Shown here one piece after another: positions 10,021-22,762 of a DNA stretch of 64,000 nt. This stretch comes from Inonotus obliquus (Eukaryota; Basidiomycota; Agaricomycetes; Hymenochaetales; Hymenochaetaceae): assembly GCA_032164295.1 (NCBI GenBank), contig JAJHTX010000008.1:372001-436000 (forward strand), in the 5' to 3' direction. How positions within the stretch are numbered: position 1 is the stretch's first letter; the number at the start of each line of letters is the position of its first letter. Both the position numbers and the translations under genes were made by a program. The notes below the pieces were generated by a model. That model searched no databases. It was given only the letters and a program-made list of their open reading frames with translations, and was not told where the DNA came from.

Positions 10021-13000
10021 ATGACCCGCTCCCCATCCCCTGTCCACAGCACGCCTCCTCCCACCACTGACCACAAAATCCACAAAATCTGGTGCCTCCT
10101 CATTGATAATGAACAGAAGGCTATCTACAGAATGGCGTTTGGTGTTGAGGTCCATTTTAAGGCGCACATTGACGATTTGTGCAAGAAGATCAAGAAGGAG
10201 CAACCCGGTGCCCTTAAGGACTTCGATGCCGCGTCGCTCACCGTGTGGAGATGCACGAACCCCAACATTGACTTCGACTGCGTTGTCGCTGAACACCTCA
10301 ACAAGCAACTTAGAGAGGTCTTTGACAAGAAGGAAGTCCAGCAGCTCACAGCGAAGCAGACAGCGGGAGACTACACAGACCAAACACTACTTATCAAATT
10401 ACCCGGTGCGTCGTGCTTCTTCCTCTCGACAAAAGTGGGATACTGACTCAAAATGTGGCTGCCTTAAATATCCTGCTGGCAGATAATCAGCCTCTTCGCC
10501 TTCCTGCAGAGGCGGGGACTGGTAAGTAATTCGGCAGAATTGGTTGGCATCATTGAGCTGTCGAACTGATAGATTGCTTCAACCAGCCACGCTTCATCGG
10601 CCGATCACTCCAGAGCGGCAAAAGACTGCTCCCACCTTTGAATCAACACCGCGCAAAAGCAAGACTGAGACAAAAAATCTCATAGAAGGACTCTTTGCGA
10701 AGCATGATGCAATGCTCAGGGAGTATTTGGCTGGTCCACCGTGGAAGAAGTTCTGGAAAGCCCCACCATCTGAAGATCGTGAAGTAGCATCTTTCCTTGA
10801 TAACCTTGAAATTCCCGAAGTATTGGGCGCCCCCGTTCTACTCTTGCACATGTTGGGCGAAGGTGTCGTCGACGAAAGCATCGTCGATAATTTATTCACA
10901 ACGAGACACCAGTATGCCTATCAACATCTGAATCTTGTTGATCATGTTCCTTACTATATCTTATTCAGGTTTCTCGTGAATACCTCAGGATCTGGAAAGA
11001 CTCGCCTTTTGTTCGAGGGTTTATGCAAACATTGGGGGTTCTTTTTCACGACCGTCGTTGAGGAACCCAACTTCAAACTCGGGTCTCCGGATATAATGGA
11101 GATCATTGATCAAGGCATCCGTCGATCCCATGGTTTCGAATACAACCCTAAGAGTGACTACGCCTATGAGCGTAACAATTTCATTGAGAGACGCCGCGTG
11201 CACCAGGTCCTCAAGGCCCGCATTCTCTTATTTAAACGCTTCTTAAAGATAGCCAAAGAGACGTGCGCCAATGGGACCATCAACGGATTCAAGAAGCACT
11301 GGCTCTTTCTTCAGCTGTGTTCCGTCAGGATTCTCAATGTGGATATATTCACGGAATTATCCGGTGTCTTGAAGGACGCCAGAGCGACGATTATCTGCTA
11401 ATCGAGGCCTACAAAGTCCAAGAGAAACTACGGAAGTATCAAAAGAAGTACCAGCTGCATGAAAAATTCTATTTCGTACTCGATGAGGCGCCGAAGGCGA
11501 TAGAAAGCCTGAATGGATGTTTTCGTTCGGAAAGGAGCATGAATAATGAAGGAAATTTCGTCGAACGCCCAGTTTTGAAACCGATCGTCAGTACCTTCCT
11601 TCGGGCCGTGGATTTTCCAATTATAATATCAGGGACTGACCTATCCATTGATATTGTCAACGATGTCGTGGGTTCCGCAGCTACGGCGAAGTCCGCCTCG
11701 TTTCCCCTTGCAACAAAAACTGGCGCTTTCGATGACCCCGCCCAGCATGAAGGCTACATTAAGCGGTATATGCCGAGCCACATTGCCAATTCAGATTCTG
11801 GACAAGAATTCATTAGGCGAGCCTATAATTTTACACGCGGAAGGTGCGTCATTGCTTATCCGTAGAAAACCGATATTTACTGACTCCTTTAGACATCGCT
11901 TTACCGCGTCACTGATGGTCGAGCTACTAAAAACTTGGTTCCGATCACCTCATAAGATTCTGAATGCATGTGTCAAGAAATTCTGCGGGTTCCATCCGAC
12001 TGATAGCGAACAGTTTGTCAACAACGAGGAGGATATCGAAGAAGGAACGATCACTATAATCCCCCTTGATTTCTCTAGAATTCGCAATGGTAAGCGAAAT
12101 GTCACTGTACTCCTGAGCTCAGGTCTCACATAATCTTTCCAGACCCTGAGCGGAAGGTGCTGTTCAGAGACGTCCTATATTCGTGGCTGATGGATCAGAA
12201 GTTTAAAACAGTACTCGACAAAAACAAATTCCTAGTAGAAATGGGTTTTGCTCGTTTTGTGAGTAAACCTGGAGAGACGGTTGTGGTGGATGAACCTCTC
12301 GTTCTTCTTGCTGCGACATATCAATTCCTCAGGTTTGCCGACGGATTTACACTTGGAGAGTACGTAGTGGAACAATTGGGCGATGCTCCAGCAATCGGCG
12401 CGCGATTTGAATCGTTGATTGTCTATGGCTTTGCGTGTCTATTTGACGGCAAACGCAAGCTATGTGACATCTTTGATTTTGGTGAGACCATTCCGGAATG
12501 GGCCAAGCAGACCGCTGAACTCGTCTCTGTCGTGCGGAGGGATGGCGAAGTGGAGGTCAGTCCTTTCCACCTTGCAGAGTTCGAAGGCGCTGTTACGGTT
12601 ATTGGATCGAGACGTGGGAACTTGAAAGAGACAGTCGAATGGTTCAAAAACCCGACATCGCTGTTCTGCCTTCCCTATGTGGGCATGGGCCCGGACATTG
12701 TGGTGTTCGTCCGCCTGGCTTCTGGCCTGATCTTGGCCCTAATCGTTCAAGTCAAGTGGCGAGCTACGGTCGCTCTGCGATCTGATGTCCTGAAGGATGC
12801 GAAGAAAGCCTTGATCCCTCAAAGTTCTTTGCTCACTCGGTACGGAATGGGATGCTGTGCGACGCACCGTTGACTAACCTATATTATAGAATCAGAGAGA
12901 CAAAAAGTATCAGAATGCTCGTGAAGACATTCTTGAGGGTGTCAAAGATCTCAGCAGAGCAGACCCCGTCATTCAAACGGACAAGTGGTTCATAGATGGG

Positions 13001-13216
13001 ATTCCTCTGCTGCGAGTCATTGTATCCTATCCCGCTACCGCTCGGCAAGAACCTGAGGCGCCGTACGTCTTTCTGAACATGGAGGCTATGATAGATTCGT
13101 TAAAAAATGGAGGCGCAATTCGCAATCTCGCACTTACAAGGGTCGGGAAAACTGGAAATAATAAAAGGGCTAGGGGGGATAAGTTCGCGGATAAACCTCG
13201 AAAGAAGCAACGATAG
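10021..13216 (+). pseudogene. Crinkler/RHS-type protein gene (Ubl header, P-loop, nuclease-like end), frameshifted
   Basis: ATG is at 10021. Exon 1 (10021-10405) encodes a Crinkler-like ubiquitin-fold header (CLLIDNEQKA, SLTVWR, then LLIKLPG). Small exons follow (10483-10521, then from about 10587). The next part has a Walker A motif, NTSGSGKTRLLF (about 10977-11012). An intron lies at 11844-11892 and another at 12090-12142. The last part has a GPDIVVFV...QVKWR pattern (about 12688-12770) that fits a PD-(D/E)xK nuclease-like domain. The product ends in a basic, nuclear-signal-like tail (KRARGDKFADKPRKKQR). Near 11385 the frame breaks: the related fragment at 53700-54055 (minus) reads through where this copy has two extra bases. 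The intron near 12840-12890 has no clean phase. Fungal Crinkler/RHS proteins are nuclear; the role here is unknown. Confidence 0.7.
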
Positions 13217-14095
13217 TTGCATATCCGAAATTCTTACTGGTGTACTGCTATTGGGTCGGATTAGTGCACTGGGATATCGATGCAAGACTTTCTCTTTCAC
13301 TCGACGCGATTGTTGTCTCCTTCAAATAACGCCTCCTTCTTTCCGGATCGCATGAATTCCTATCAGAAGTTGCTTCTTCTCCTGCTATAGTTTTCGCTCT
13401 CGAATATTAAATGGCTCAAACGAATGTGTAGATCCTGATTCTTTTATCGAGATTAGTTATGTACTCTGTATGTATGGTATCGCATGTACAGCTGAAATCA
13501 AAAAACACCCTTCACGTTCAAGCATGCTGCACTCGAAGCGAGCAGTTAATCGCTCTCATTCCATCACCATACCAACAATCATATTATCGACTCATTGCAT
13601 GAATAATTATATGTAGGCTTACAGCACTAGTGACACAGATAGTATGTCTTATGAGAAACCACTCATTATTCAATAATTAGCCAGCGTAGCTCTCAACCCA
13701 AATTCAAACGGCTCCGCCGAATACTTGGGGGGATCAAACATAAAATCATTTGTAATGTAATTCCTCATGCTTCAAGCGTCAAGTTTGCCCGCTCTCGCTC
13801 GCTGTATTCAAGATATTTTCGAGCAAGGACGATTACGAATTACAGTGTTTTTACAAAGGACCGGCATTTGCCTGGCCTTGATTCAATGTAGGTGAGGTTT
13901 CGAGGAACATCATCCTAGTCCCATGGCCCGGAATCACTCAGGAAGCTTATTGAAAGGCGTGCCGTACTTGGTGAATATACGTGTCAAAGATATTCGGCCT
14001 TCTGAAAGATCAGGTACTACAATTACGGGCCAGTGAACTGATCTCACGAGCTCTAGACCTATAACAATCGACAAAACACTACTGTTAATGAGGCT
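13217..14095. other. Intergenic stretch between convergent genes
   Basis: 3' flanks of the Crinkler gene (plus) and the Nup84 gene (minus). No further gene was seen. Confidence 0.6.
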
Positions 14096-17000
14096 CTACG
14101 TAATAATTCTTAACGGTCTCAACGGATCTGATCCACCAGGCTGAAGTCCACACAAGATTGCTTGACGTACAGCGCGAAGATAGCTCTCTAGTCGATCCGT
14201 ATGCGCCCCATCGCCGATAAAGTCTTCGTATAGTGCATAACGAGAGTCAGCGACGATATTTGCTAGGTTGAGTGCGTGTTTGAGGTTTCTGTAGGTCGAT
14301 AAAGGAGTCAGTCAGTATGGTTGGAAGTGAGAACGAGGCCCGGGAAGTTTGGACGGTAAGAGGACGAAGAAGGAGAATGAAAGATGACGAACCGTGGAAT
14401 CCTATCGCCTGATTCGACGAGTAAGTTGTGCAAACGCATGATGAGGTCTGGGATGTGGATCCTCCGTACTCGAACCATTATGACTTTACGCTGGTCACCT
14501 TAAACAAGGAGAGTCATCAGAACTATCGTAGTATAACTACGGAATAAGGAACACGCACTGGTCCCGCTCCTTGCCACGCTTTCTTCGTTTATGAGCCATT
14601 CCGTCGTCAGTAACTCAACAATCTTTTCCCGGATGTCATCCACCAATTTCTACAAGTTATCATAACAGCAAATCAATATCGGGACAGGAGGGTTAATCAA
14701 AGCTCTTACCGAGAAAGTTGTCAACCATGTCTCCTTCGCGCCATGAGTTGTCATGGTATCTTCAGCAGTTTTCGCCTCCTCAACACGATCAAACATATCC
14801 CAAATTGCAAAGAACTGTAAGTAATGCATGTATTCGGTAAGATGCGATCGTGTTTTTATGTCATTCATGGACAGGAGCTTTAATTGAGGAGGGAGCCTTT
14901 GAAGGAGTGTTCGGGGCCCTTGAATTCTTCCACATGCGAGGAAGTATCGAATGATAGTGTTAGCTTGTTCGAGCGCTTCGGCGAATGTTTCGTCGAAAAA
15001 TGTCGTCCATTCGATCGAACGGATGAGCATCATTTCCAAATTTCCAAGCGTCTCCATCTCGATCACATCAGGTAACGAGACTCTCATACGTGGAAGCTCC
15101 TAGGAAGGATGATAATGAGGTCAACTTTCACATGATCAGTTGCATTGACTGTAAAAAGGATGACTTACATCAATCGTTTTGTCGATTGTCTTCAATGCTG
15201 TGATTTTCGCAACCTCGATCATATCCAATGCATGCGCCTGTGCACGTAATAGTGCTTGTCGACGTTCGTTGACATCCACAGACATATCGAGGCTCGCGAG
15301 GAATAGAGCATAACGCTCGGCAGCATTCTCGCCTAGAGCACTTGCATATAGCGCGATGAGTTCGCGTTGACCTGTTTTCTAAGATGATAATGTTAGCGCC
15401 TGTTAGTGTACTTAGCTAGAACGAGGAACACTTACCTCGAGAACTTGAAGGTAGACTTCCAGAATGGTTTGTGTGGCTTCCGCTGGTACGGGCATGTCAA
15501 TCAGTCGGAGGAAGAGACATAGGTGCGCGAGGAATCGCGTCAAATTTGGGTAACTACTCTCGCAGTCAGTCAAATTGAATCAACCAAGGAGAGAAAATAA
15601 CGAACTTTGATTGCCTTTCATTGAATTCGCCCTTGTTCAGACCATCTGCGAACTCCTCAAGAAGTTTGTCTGTACGGTTAAGAATGATATGCAGTTGCGA
15701 GACGTGGAATGAGTCTTTCGCCTGAGGTCTGCAATGCATTAGAACTAAGTTTGATTGATTAATAAGCCCCGCCGAAAGCACCTACCCTTCTTCGACTCCG
15801 ACATATGCCAGAGACTCCAGCGCACCTACTGCCTCGCGCTCCCACTCCTTCTCTTCAAGCTCCTCCGCCTTTTTCTCCCTCTCTTCTCGCGCGGGCGAAG
15901 CAGAAGCCGCCGAGGCCTTTTCCGCTCCAATGCGTTCAACCGCCTCGAGCCCACCCTCCCAGTAACCATCCCCAAGCCGAAATAGCGCATCTGACGTTCG
16001 CCCTTCGCAGACGATGCTGACTTGTGCCCAAAGGTGGTCGTGCCATGTCTTGCAAGCAGATTTGAGGACAACGGACGTCGCTGCCGAGGGAGCTAGTGCA
16101 GCATGTAAAGCGCGATCCGGGTCGGAGAGAAGGGACTAGAAAGTAAGTTTGTTTAGTAAGGGTCTCAAGGTCGAGGTGTAGACCTACATTAAGTGCAGCT
16201 TTAGTACAGGCCTGCTTCCACAGCTTTCTGCGTTTATTACCTGACCAACCCTCTGGGAAATCCATTTCATCTTTTCTCTTTCCTTTTTTCTCTCCATTTC
16301 CGTCAGTTTGTGCTTGCCCTGTGAATAGCTTCCAGTCGAAAAGAAGAGACCCGCGAATACATGCAGCTCGCCATGGTCTTTTCGATCTTCGACATAGTTC
16401 AACAGCCTCGGTGATCTTCCCAGCTCTCACATACGAATGCAATGCTTGTGCAAGTACTTTCTCATAGTTCTGTTTTTCGAAACTAATCAGATATGCGGGC
16501 AATGGGAAGGAAAATGGGAACGAACAGAATCGTCAGCGGACAAGACTTTCCCATCATCTCCCCTATTCACAGCATCAGGATCTAGCTCAGTGACAAGGTT
16601 CTCTGCGTCTCTCCGATCCCCCAACGCCGCTGTCTGAAGTCTCAGTCGAGTGAGCCTCCAGTATCCTGTTGGAGGCTCAGGTGGACTTGGTACGGGGGTA
16701 CTGTCGTGTAACCATTCCCGGACTATAACGAGCTCGTTAAGTAGTGGTGAGTGCTTGAGAATAGCCTGTGCGAGAGATCTGGTAGGTAAGTATGGATTCT
16801 TTCGTAGGAGTTCTTTCGCGGATGGAGAAGGCGTTGGTTCAGTTTTGCGGACGCTAGAGATAAGTTAAGCTCTTTGTGCTTCTCGTACGTGGAGAAGACT
16901 ATGACACTCACGACATAAGCAACTGGATTAGATCCCAAGTAGCGCTTTCCTGTTTCAATAGATTCATCTCCTCCGTCGTGGCTGAAGTCGGACTCGTGCT

Positions 17001-17243
17001 CGGGTTCTGAGCAATCTCCTCCCTCAGTTCCGCGAGCCTATGTACAGTGGTTCTCTATCAGCACGTAGCCTTTCGAAAGTACCAGAATAGTCAGACGTAC
17101 CGCCCGTTACACAACCGACTCAACCTGGGTGCAAATCCTCTCTCCGGGTCAAGAATCGCAATCAGGTCATCGCGATTCGTCAAGCAACTCGCGAGCACAT
17201 CCGCAGCCTGCGCATAGAATGATTGGGGAGTTGTGGCAGCCAT
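14096..17243 (-). CDS. NUP84: Nucleoporin Nup84/Nup107
   Basis: The product is a scaffold subunit of the Y-shaped Nup107-160 complex of the nuclear pore; it bridges the complex stem and is needed for mRNA export and pore assembly. ATG is at 17243 (MAATTPQSFYAQAADV). Exon 1 ends at 17101 and exon 2 starts at 17037. About a dozen exons with short introns follow, to a TAG at 14096-14098. The family hallmark AVELCRRSKRPWRAACIRG is at about 16400-16340. Other alpha-helical blocks typical of Nup107 include YVRAGKITEAVELC, KTGQRELIALYASALGENA, RYALFLASLDMSVD and a C-terminal LANIVADSRYALYEDF. The length of about 850-900 residues fits the fungal family. It looks intact. It is convergent with the Crinkler gene and head-to-tail with the synthase-like gene upstream. 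Confidence 0.9.
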
Positions 17244-17746
17244 AGCTCTATTCCAACGCGTCCCGGCTCCTACTTGAGCGGCAAATAACTGGTAGAGGTG
17301 GGGATGATTTGTGTTGACGGAAGGAAACTGGTGACCGTGTTGTGCTGATCATCGACACGTGACGTTGATCTTGTTTTACAAAATTGGAAACACTTTCGTG
17401 GAAACAATGCACCAAAGCAGGACTCAGCGCCATGGATTGATGGACTTTTCGCTCGCTATTATAGATATCGTAGCAACAGATACACCAGATTCTGGGAGAA
17501 ACATTCAAATACAACAATCAACACATTACGATGGAATTCAGGTGCTTATGCATGTACGAATTACGAGCTTGAGGCTGGGCTTTTCCTAGTCTCCTACACG
17601 ATGGAACCGGACGGAAAGCAGATACTGATTCCCAAATATTAAGCCATCAAAATAGCAGAAATAAGAGGCCCTCGTCACTGTTAGTAGCTATACCAGACAG
17701 ATTCTGGATACCTCTGTCTCATCACTATTTCCCATATCAGAAACAT
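17244..17746. other. Intergenic stretch, Nup84 promoter side
   Basis: 5' flank of Nup84 and 3' flank of the next minus-strand gene. No repeat or coding feature was seen. Confidence 0.6.
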
Positions 17747-19787
17747 TCAAAAAGCATACGGAAATGGATCGTGCTCACGTTTCCAGTATTCGGTTATACC
17801 ATCTGTACCCCAAATCCTGCGCACCGCCGGATCTTCTTCCTTCAGGAGGTATCTATCGGGAGAAACACCTGTCAATACTTCGTTGATGTCTACCTCACGT
17901 TTTTCCAGCGTTGAAAGGATTGTGGACGCGCTTGCAGAAAGCTGAGAGGACGCGGAAGGTGGGGTGAAGAGGAGAGTGTTTGCAAGTGTGCAGTAGATCA
18001 CCTGTGTAGATAGTTGGCATTAGCGGAGTGGTACGGAAGAGGTGCGAATAACGCACAACTTCGGATACCACATTAGGTGCAGAGGAAGGCGGTTGGTCCA
18101 CTGGGTTGGAATGGAAGGCTCTGCACGTCCTGTAATTCTTGCGGAGCATGTTCAGTGTTGACTTGAACGTCACAGCGGTTGGTTTGCCAACATATCTCTA
18201 CATATACAGTGTCAGCCGATCACCGATCTACTTCCATCTGAGTTGGTGAAACGACTTACGACAGCAAGAACGCCGTTTTCATCTATAACGTTCCTTATTG
18301 CTGCCCAGAACTCCATCGTGTAGTCCCGTGCGGGTAACTCGCCCCCGTCAAAAACATCATGTATGACAATATCCATCTTTTCCTCGCTGCCAACACGACT
18401 CTGTGGCTTCGCGTACTTCATAACCCATATCACTGGGTCCCGTTCTATGACAGTATTGGGTGTTGGTAGGTCGAAGTATGTTTGGACTGCCTCAATAAGT
18501 GGAGCGTTGATGTCGACAATTGTTGTGTTATATGAACTGGAAAGGAGAGATTTGGCTGCTGCTCCTGATTGGATACCACTATTGCACTAGAGCTAAGTTT
18601 AATAAATGCATGGATATTGAAAAAACTTACATGACCAGTGCGCGTTTCCCCTTTGATCCCTTCACAAGCCTCGTGCCTTCAAGTAAAGCAGCGGACACGC
18701 CTTTCGCATCACCAACGCTCGCGTCACCCTTCAACTCTACCTCACCCAGGATACTCGAATCCAAGCGAAAATACCGAGTCACTGGTGTCGTGGCACTATT
18801 ATCCACTACTTGGATGAACCCATAGGGCGTGAAGCGCTGGTACTGAACAGACAAATTGGATGGTGTACGAGGTGGGACTACGACTACGAGCATGGCCACG
18901 AAGATCGAGAGCATCGAGATGGACTTGCTCAAGGAGTATACGCCAGAATCGGAAGAACGACGAGCTGCAGAAGTGTTTCCGGGAGGTCTGAAAATAACTG
19001 ACAGGGTGAACATCGTCATGCCGAGCACTGCCAACTACAAACGAATGTTCAGAATCAACTCTGGTTAGGTTGGAAGTGAAACTAACTATCGCTTTCGGAG
19101 GGATATCGCCATATCGCAAGGCTGCATTTCCAACGAATGGTTCAAGGTATTTGATGACGCTAATAAGAGCGATGCAAGAGAAAACTTTGATGATCAATCG
19201 ACCGCCCCTTGTTGGTTCCTCATCCATGAATTTAGCCTGCGAAACGGATGAGGAACAGTTCTGGGTAATAGTATGATAACGATACGCACCGCCCAATGCA
19301 ACCAAACTGCACCTCCCAGTCCCAGTGCTGGAAAACTCGATACAGAATGTACGATCCAAGCAGCGGTTGTTGGGTCTTGATCAAAGTACGGTAAGGTGAA
19401 AGCACCAAGTGACCTGGCTCCAACTGAGGCTGCTACCTGCAACACAGACGCTATCTCTAAAGCCCTTCGATGTGTAGCCACTGAGTTCGGCAATGTATAC
19501 GTGAAGATAATGAAGGAGACCAAAGCACCAAACTGGAACGATAGAGTCCCATACGTCTTTCCGAACAGAGGTTTGAGGTTCGTTTGTAATGCGTGACTCG
19601 TCAATGAGAGATTCGCTAGGAGAAAGAGGACGTATGCAAGGTCTTCTGCAGTTGGTTTCGTACCCAGGCCTGCTTCGCTTCGGGTCGGTCCTGATCGAGG
19701 TGCTGGAGGTTCTGTTGCTGGAGGTTCTGCCGCCGTAGGTTCTTGCTTCTCCTGCTTGACCGTCTTGTCGACGCTTTTCTTTGCCAT
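17747..19787 (-). CDS. Membrane-anchored spermidine-synthase-like (SAM-dependent) protein
   Basis: ATG is at 19787 and the stop at 17747-17749, with about six exons. The first roughly 45 residues are Lys/Glu/Pro-rich and cytosolic-looking. Several hydrophobic segments follow: LAYVLFLLANLSL, FGALVSFIIFTYTL, LGLGGAVWLHW, LIIKVFSCIALISVI and ISMLSIFVAMLVVVV. The C-terminal half is a Rossmann methyltransferase of the spermidine-synthase fold: RALVI spliced to GIQSGAAAKSL (the SAM-binding loop), TTIVDINAPLIEAVQTYFDL, and MDIVIHDVFDGGELP. Fungi encode such multi-pass synthase-like proteins besides the soluble Spe3/Spe4 enzymes; the substrate is unknown. The catalytic Asp region reads IHDVFDGG rather than the D(S/T)TDP of true aminopropyltransferases. 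A polyamine-forming role is therefore doubtful. The splice before GIQSG uses the second of two close AG sites. It looks intact. Confidence 0.75.
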
Positions 19788-21233
19788 TATAGCGAAGAGA
19801 AACTGATCTGGGTGTACTTCAGAATCGTTTTTACCACATGAGTGAAAGAACTAGCCTTTATGTGAATGGATGGGCAGTGTCCATCACTTGCCTGAGCTAC
19901 ACCGTAATTTGCACAGCTTTCATGGCACTGGTCACGTGTGGAATCCGAAGATTCCCCGCGCCCGCCGCGCTGCCAAGTTATACCATTCAAGTTTCTCCGA
20001 CAACATTGTGCCAAGCAGCAGGGCGAAGCTTTGGTGCCCGAGAATGGAGAACACACTGGGCCGGAGTGTTTGCTAATCGACCGAACGATGCCATACTACT
20101 ACTAGTTATACAGCTTCTGACTTTTGCTTCTGATTCTGCACAGGATACTAATGATGATGTTCAGCCTCAGATGAACATACACCGCTCATGGAACCACCTC
20201 TGCTAGTATAGCCGAATGTGTTAGCTCTTTGTGTTATGGGTGCAGTGTGCGGAGTGCGGAGTGTATAATGCTATGGGAATGTTCAAAGAGACTTATATTC
20301 TCATTGGTTACACCTGTTTGAATGTATAATGGCACTCCCAGGCAAGATCTGAACGAAACATAAACAGTTATGATCATGTGATGAGTGGGACTTTGTGAAA
20401 ATTCCTTGTGTGCCCAAGGTCGACAGCATCATACAACAATCAGCAGTCAGTTCTTGCTCTTGAAACTCAGCATCTGTGTATAATATAGGGAAAGTGAGTG
20501 TTCTTAATTTACCTAGTACTGATCCATAATGCAGAAACCCCTTGAACAGCTATCGGATGTATGCTACCTTGAAATCAGTAGCTATTTATATTTATTCTCC
20601 ATAGCAAAACCTAAATTTTGAATTTTACGGAACAACAGATAGGATGTAGTTAACTTAGGTGCCAATTTTGTCGAATTTTATCAAGAGTTGAGCTCTGGAG
20701 AAAATAAAATGTTCGTGAGGGAGTGTGGAAGGTAGCTGGGATGTGAAGGATTTACGATGAAGTCCATTTTCCCATCTGCTTCCTGAAACTACTGAAACAA
20801 ATTGTCTGCTTTTCTGACGTCACACAGGTGCCAAGAAGAAACAGCCGCTCTACCATCGTCCGATACCAATCTTCATCACTATGCCAGGTCAATCAGCAAT
20901 TGTCTGCATATGCACCAATACACTATCTACTGCATAGCTGGGATCATGTGCCAAATGAGTACGAGGGAAGCTTCTGTGCGAGGAACCAACGTGCCAAGAT
21001 AACGGGTTCGGATCCAGAACTTACCAGGAAGACAGGTAGGCAGCTTTCACAGTCTCAGGCATTAGAGGCACTTTACGACTTAGACCTTATACAATGGCTA
21101 CCAAAACATGGATCAAGTAAATATAAACAACGATTATTGAACGAGATGAGGCTTTGGATGGTTATTACATTATTAAGCCCGAAAATAAACTGAGCAAGAA
21201 TGAATACTCATACTCACAACTTTATAAGTAAAA
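19788..21233. other. Gene-poor stretch, no supported gene
   Basis: Promoter side of the synthase-like gene followed by AT-rich DNA. Open frames at 19838-20206 and 20828-21193 show no recognisable domain or splicing pattern and are probably chance frames. Confidence 0.5.
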
Positions 21234-21510
21234 CTACTTGTTCTCTGCCTTACTCTTCTTTGTGTCATTTCTCTTGGCCCAAACCTCAGGCTCGTGTACA
21301 TTGATTCCGTCTGTGCCAGGTATTCCTTTACACTGACCTCGCTCCAAAATATCATCTTCGCCATGCATGTACCAACCGGTCTCCCTCTCCCTCTCCAATC
21401 CATCTTCAATTTGGCTTGAAGGTCCATCACCGAAATCACTGAGAATCCTTGAGTCCACTAGTGCGGTTGCTCTCAATTCCGTCAATGTTGCTGGATGTTG
21501 GTCTTGGGCA
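21234..21510 (-). pseudogene. Possible 3'-terminal exon of an unknown gene, cut by a repeat
   Basis: A minus-strand frame with protein-like composition (DSRILSDFGDGPSSQIEDGL, then GWYMHGEDDILERGQCKG, then a Lys-rich end) has no ATG. It is open only back to an AG acceptor-like site about 21505-21525, just where the repeated segment 21518-22128 begins. It may be the last exon of a gene whose 5' part was replaced by the repeat. The product is not recognised. Confidence 0.25.
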
Positions 21511-21517
21511 GTGAGAC

Positions 21518-22128
21518 GTGAGCTGTTGTTCTGCGTCTATGGGAGCTTCTGACGCATTAGCTAGATGAGGATGGGGACCAACCTAAACAACACCTAAATA
21601 AAAATTACTCTCCTTGGGCCGTCCAGAAAGACTATCGTGGCAAGTGTCTTATCAAACAGATTTTAATTCCTTTCGCACTCTGTAGTTCCTGTACTGGTGT
21701 ACTTTAGTTGATGAGTGTTAACGTTGACTCCAGCAGATGGTTCGTCATGTTTCAGGTTTGAGCAGACCTACTTGTGAAACTGTATCGATGGCACCATTTC
21801 TACAGTGCATCAATCACGACTTCTTGTGCGCATTCAGTCAGTTCTTTGTAGAATACTAGGTTCGTCGCTTGACAAACAAGAGGCCCCCCTTGCACTTACT
21901 ACAGATATATCGTGACTCGAAAAACTCTAGGTTCTCTGAATCTCAATAATGACTCCTCGCTCTTTTTCCTGACCAGAACACCTCGGCAATACCAAGTTCC
22001 CCGGAGGAATTAGCATATCGTGGAGATTCAGCACTGTCACTTGCTAACTGACTCAATTTCCTTGACTTTCTGTGTGTAGAGAGTGCACTCGTCTTGAGAT
22101 ATTCTGAATGTCTATGTTGCAGTACTAC
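21518..22128 (+). repeat. Detached piece of the zinc-finger repeat unit (tail segment)
   Basis: Matches 46995-47682, 40560-41170 and 50590-51210 in the same orientation, and 1-400 in reverse. It carries no gene; it is the non-coding tail that follows each zinc-finger copy. Confidence 0.8.
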
Positions 22129-22762
22129 TCCGTTGGGAAAAAGTCAGTTTTCTGGTAAGCGGTTGTGGATTTTATCACATAATATTAAGTTATTACTTAT
22201 CTGATCACAGTAATGTCACGTGTGTATTCAAGTACAAGACTAATCTCAGGCTGATGTCTTCGTATAAAAACTGTATAATTGTAACAAGTCTTTGTCTGAA
22301 GAGATTCAGCCTTACATGTGAGTTATATGTACCAATATTTATTGTCCCGGGGCTGTAAGCAAGTTTCCATATTTATTTTGGAGTTATCTACAGAGAGTAA
22401 GACCGACTTATCTCTGATTTAAACAATGTGAACCTTCTATCATTGTATATAGTCCGAAAAGCCTGGCATTCTTTGTATTGAAGGTAGTTGCATAACAAGA
22501 GATTGACGAGGACAGCCTGGCATTTATCATCCTGTTGGAGAGAAGCGGCCTTTCGAACACTTGGGAGAAGTTGCACATCTTCCAACTCTCTCGAAAGCCC
22601 ATACTCGCAGCCCAGTGCAAACCAACTTCGGGCAGAAAGAGGATCCTTACTTCATCTTTCGTGAGCGAGTTCAGAGGCATCTAGTAGATGGTGGACGAGC
22701 AGCAAACGTAAGTCGACTAGATGCAGCATGTGACCAAGAACTTTCTAAATACGTACTCAACA
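22129..22762. other. AT-rich spacer, nothing identified
   Basis: Lies between the repeat piece and the 3' end of the Plavaka transposase. It may include the transposon's terminal sequence; I could not place its inverted repeat. Confidence 0.4.

Noticed and set aside
19838..20206. 122-codon frame upstream of the synthase-like gene
   Set aside because: No recognisable domain and no intron pattern; it starts within the probable promoter of the minus-strand gene.
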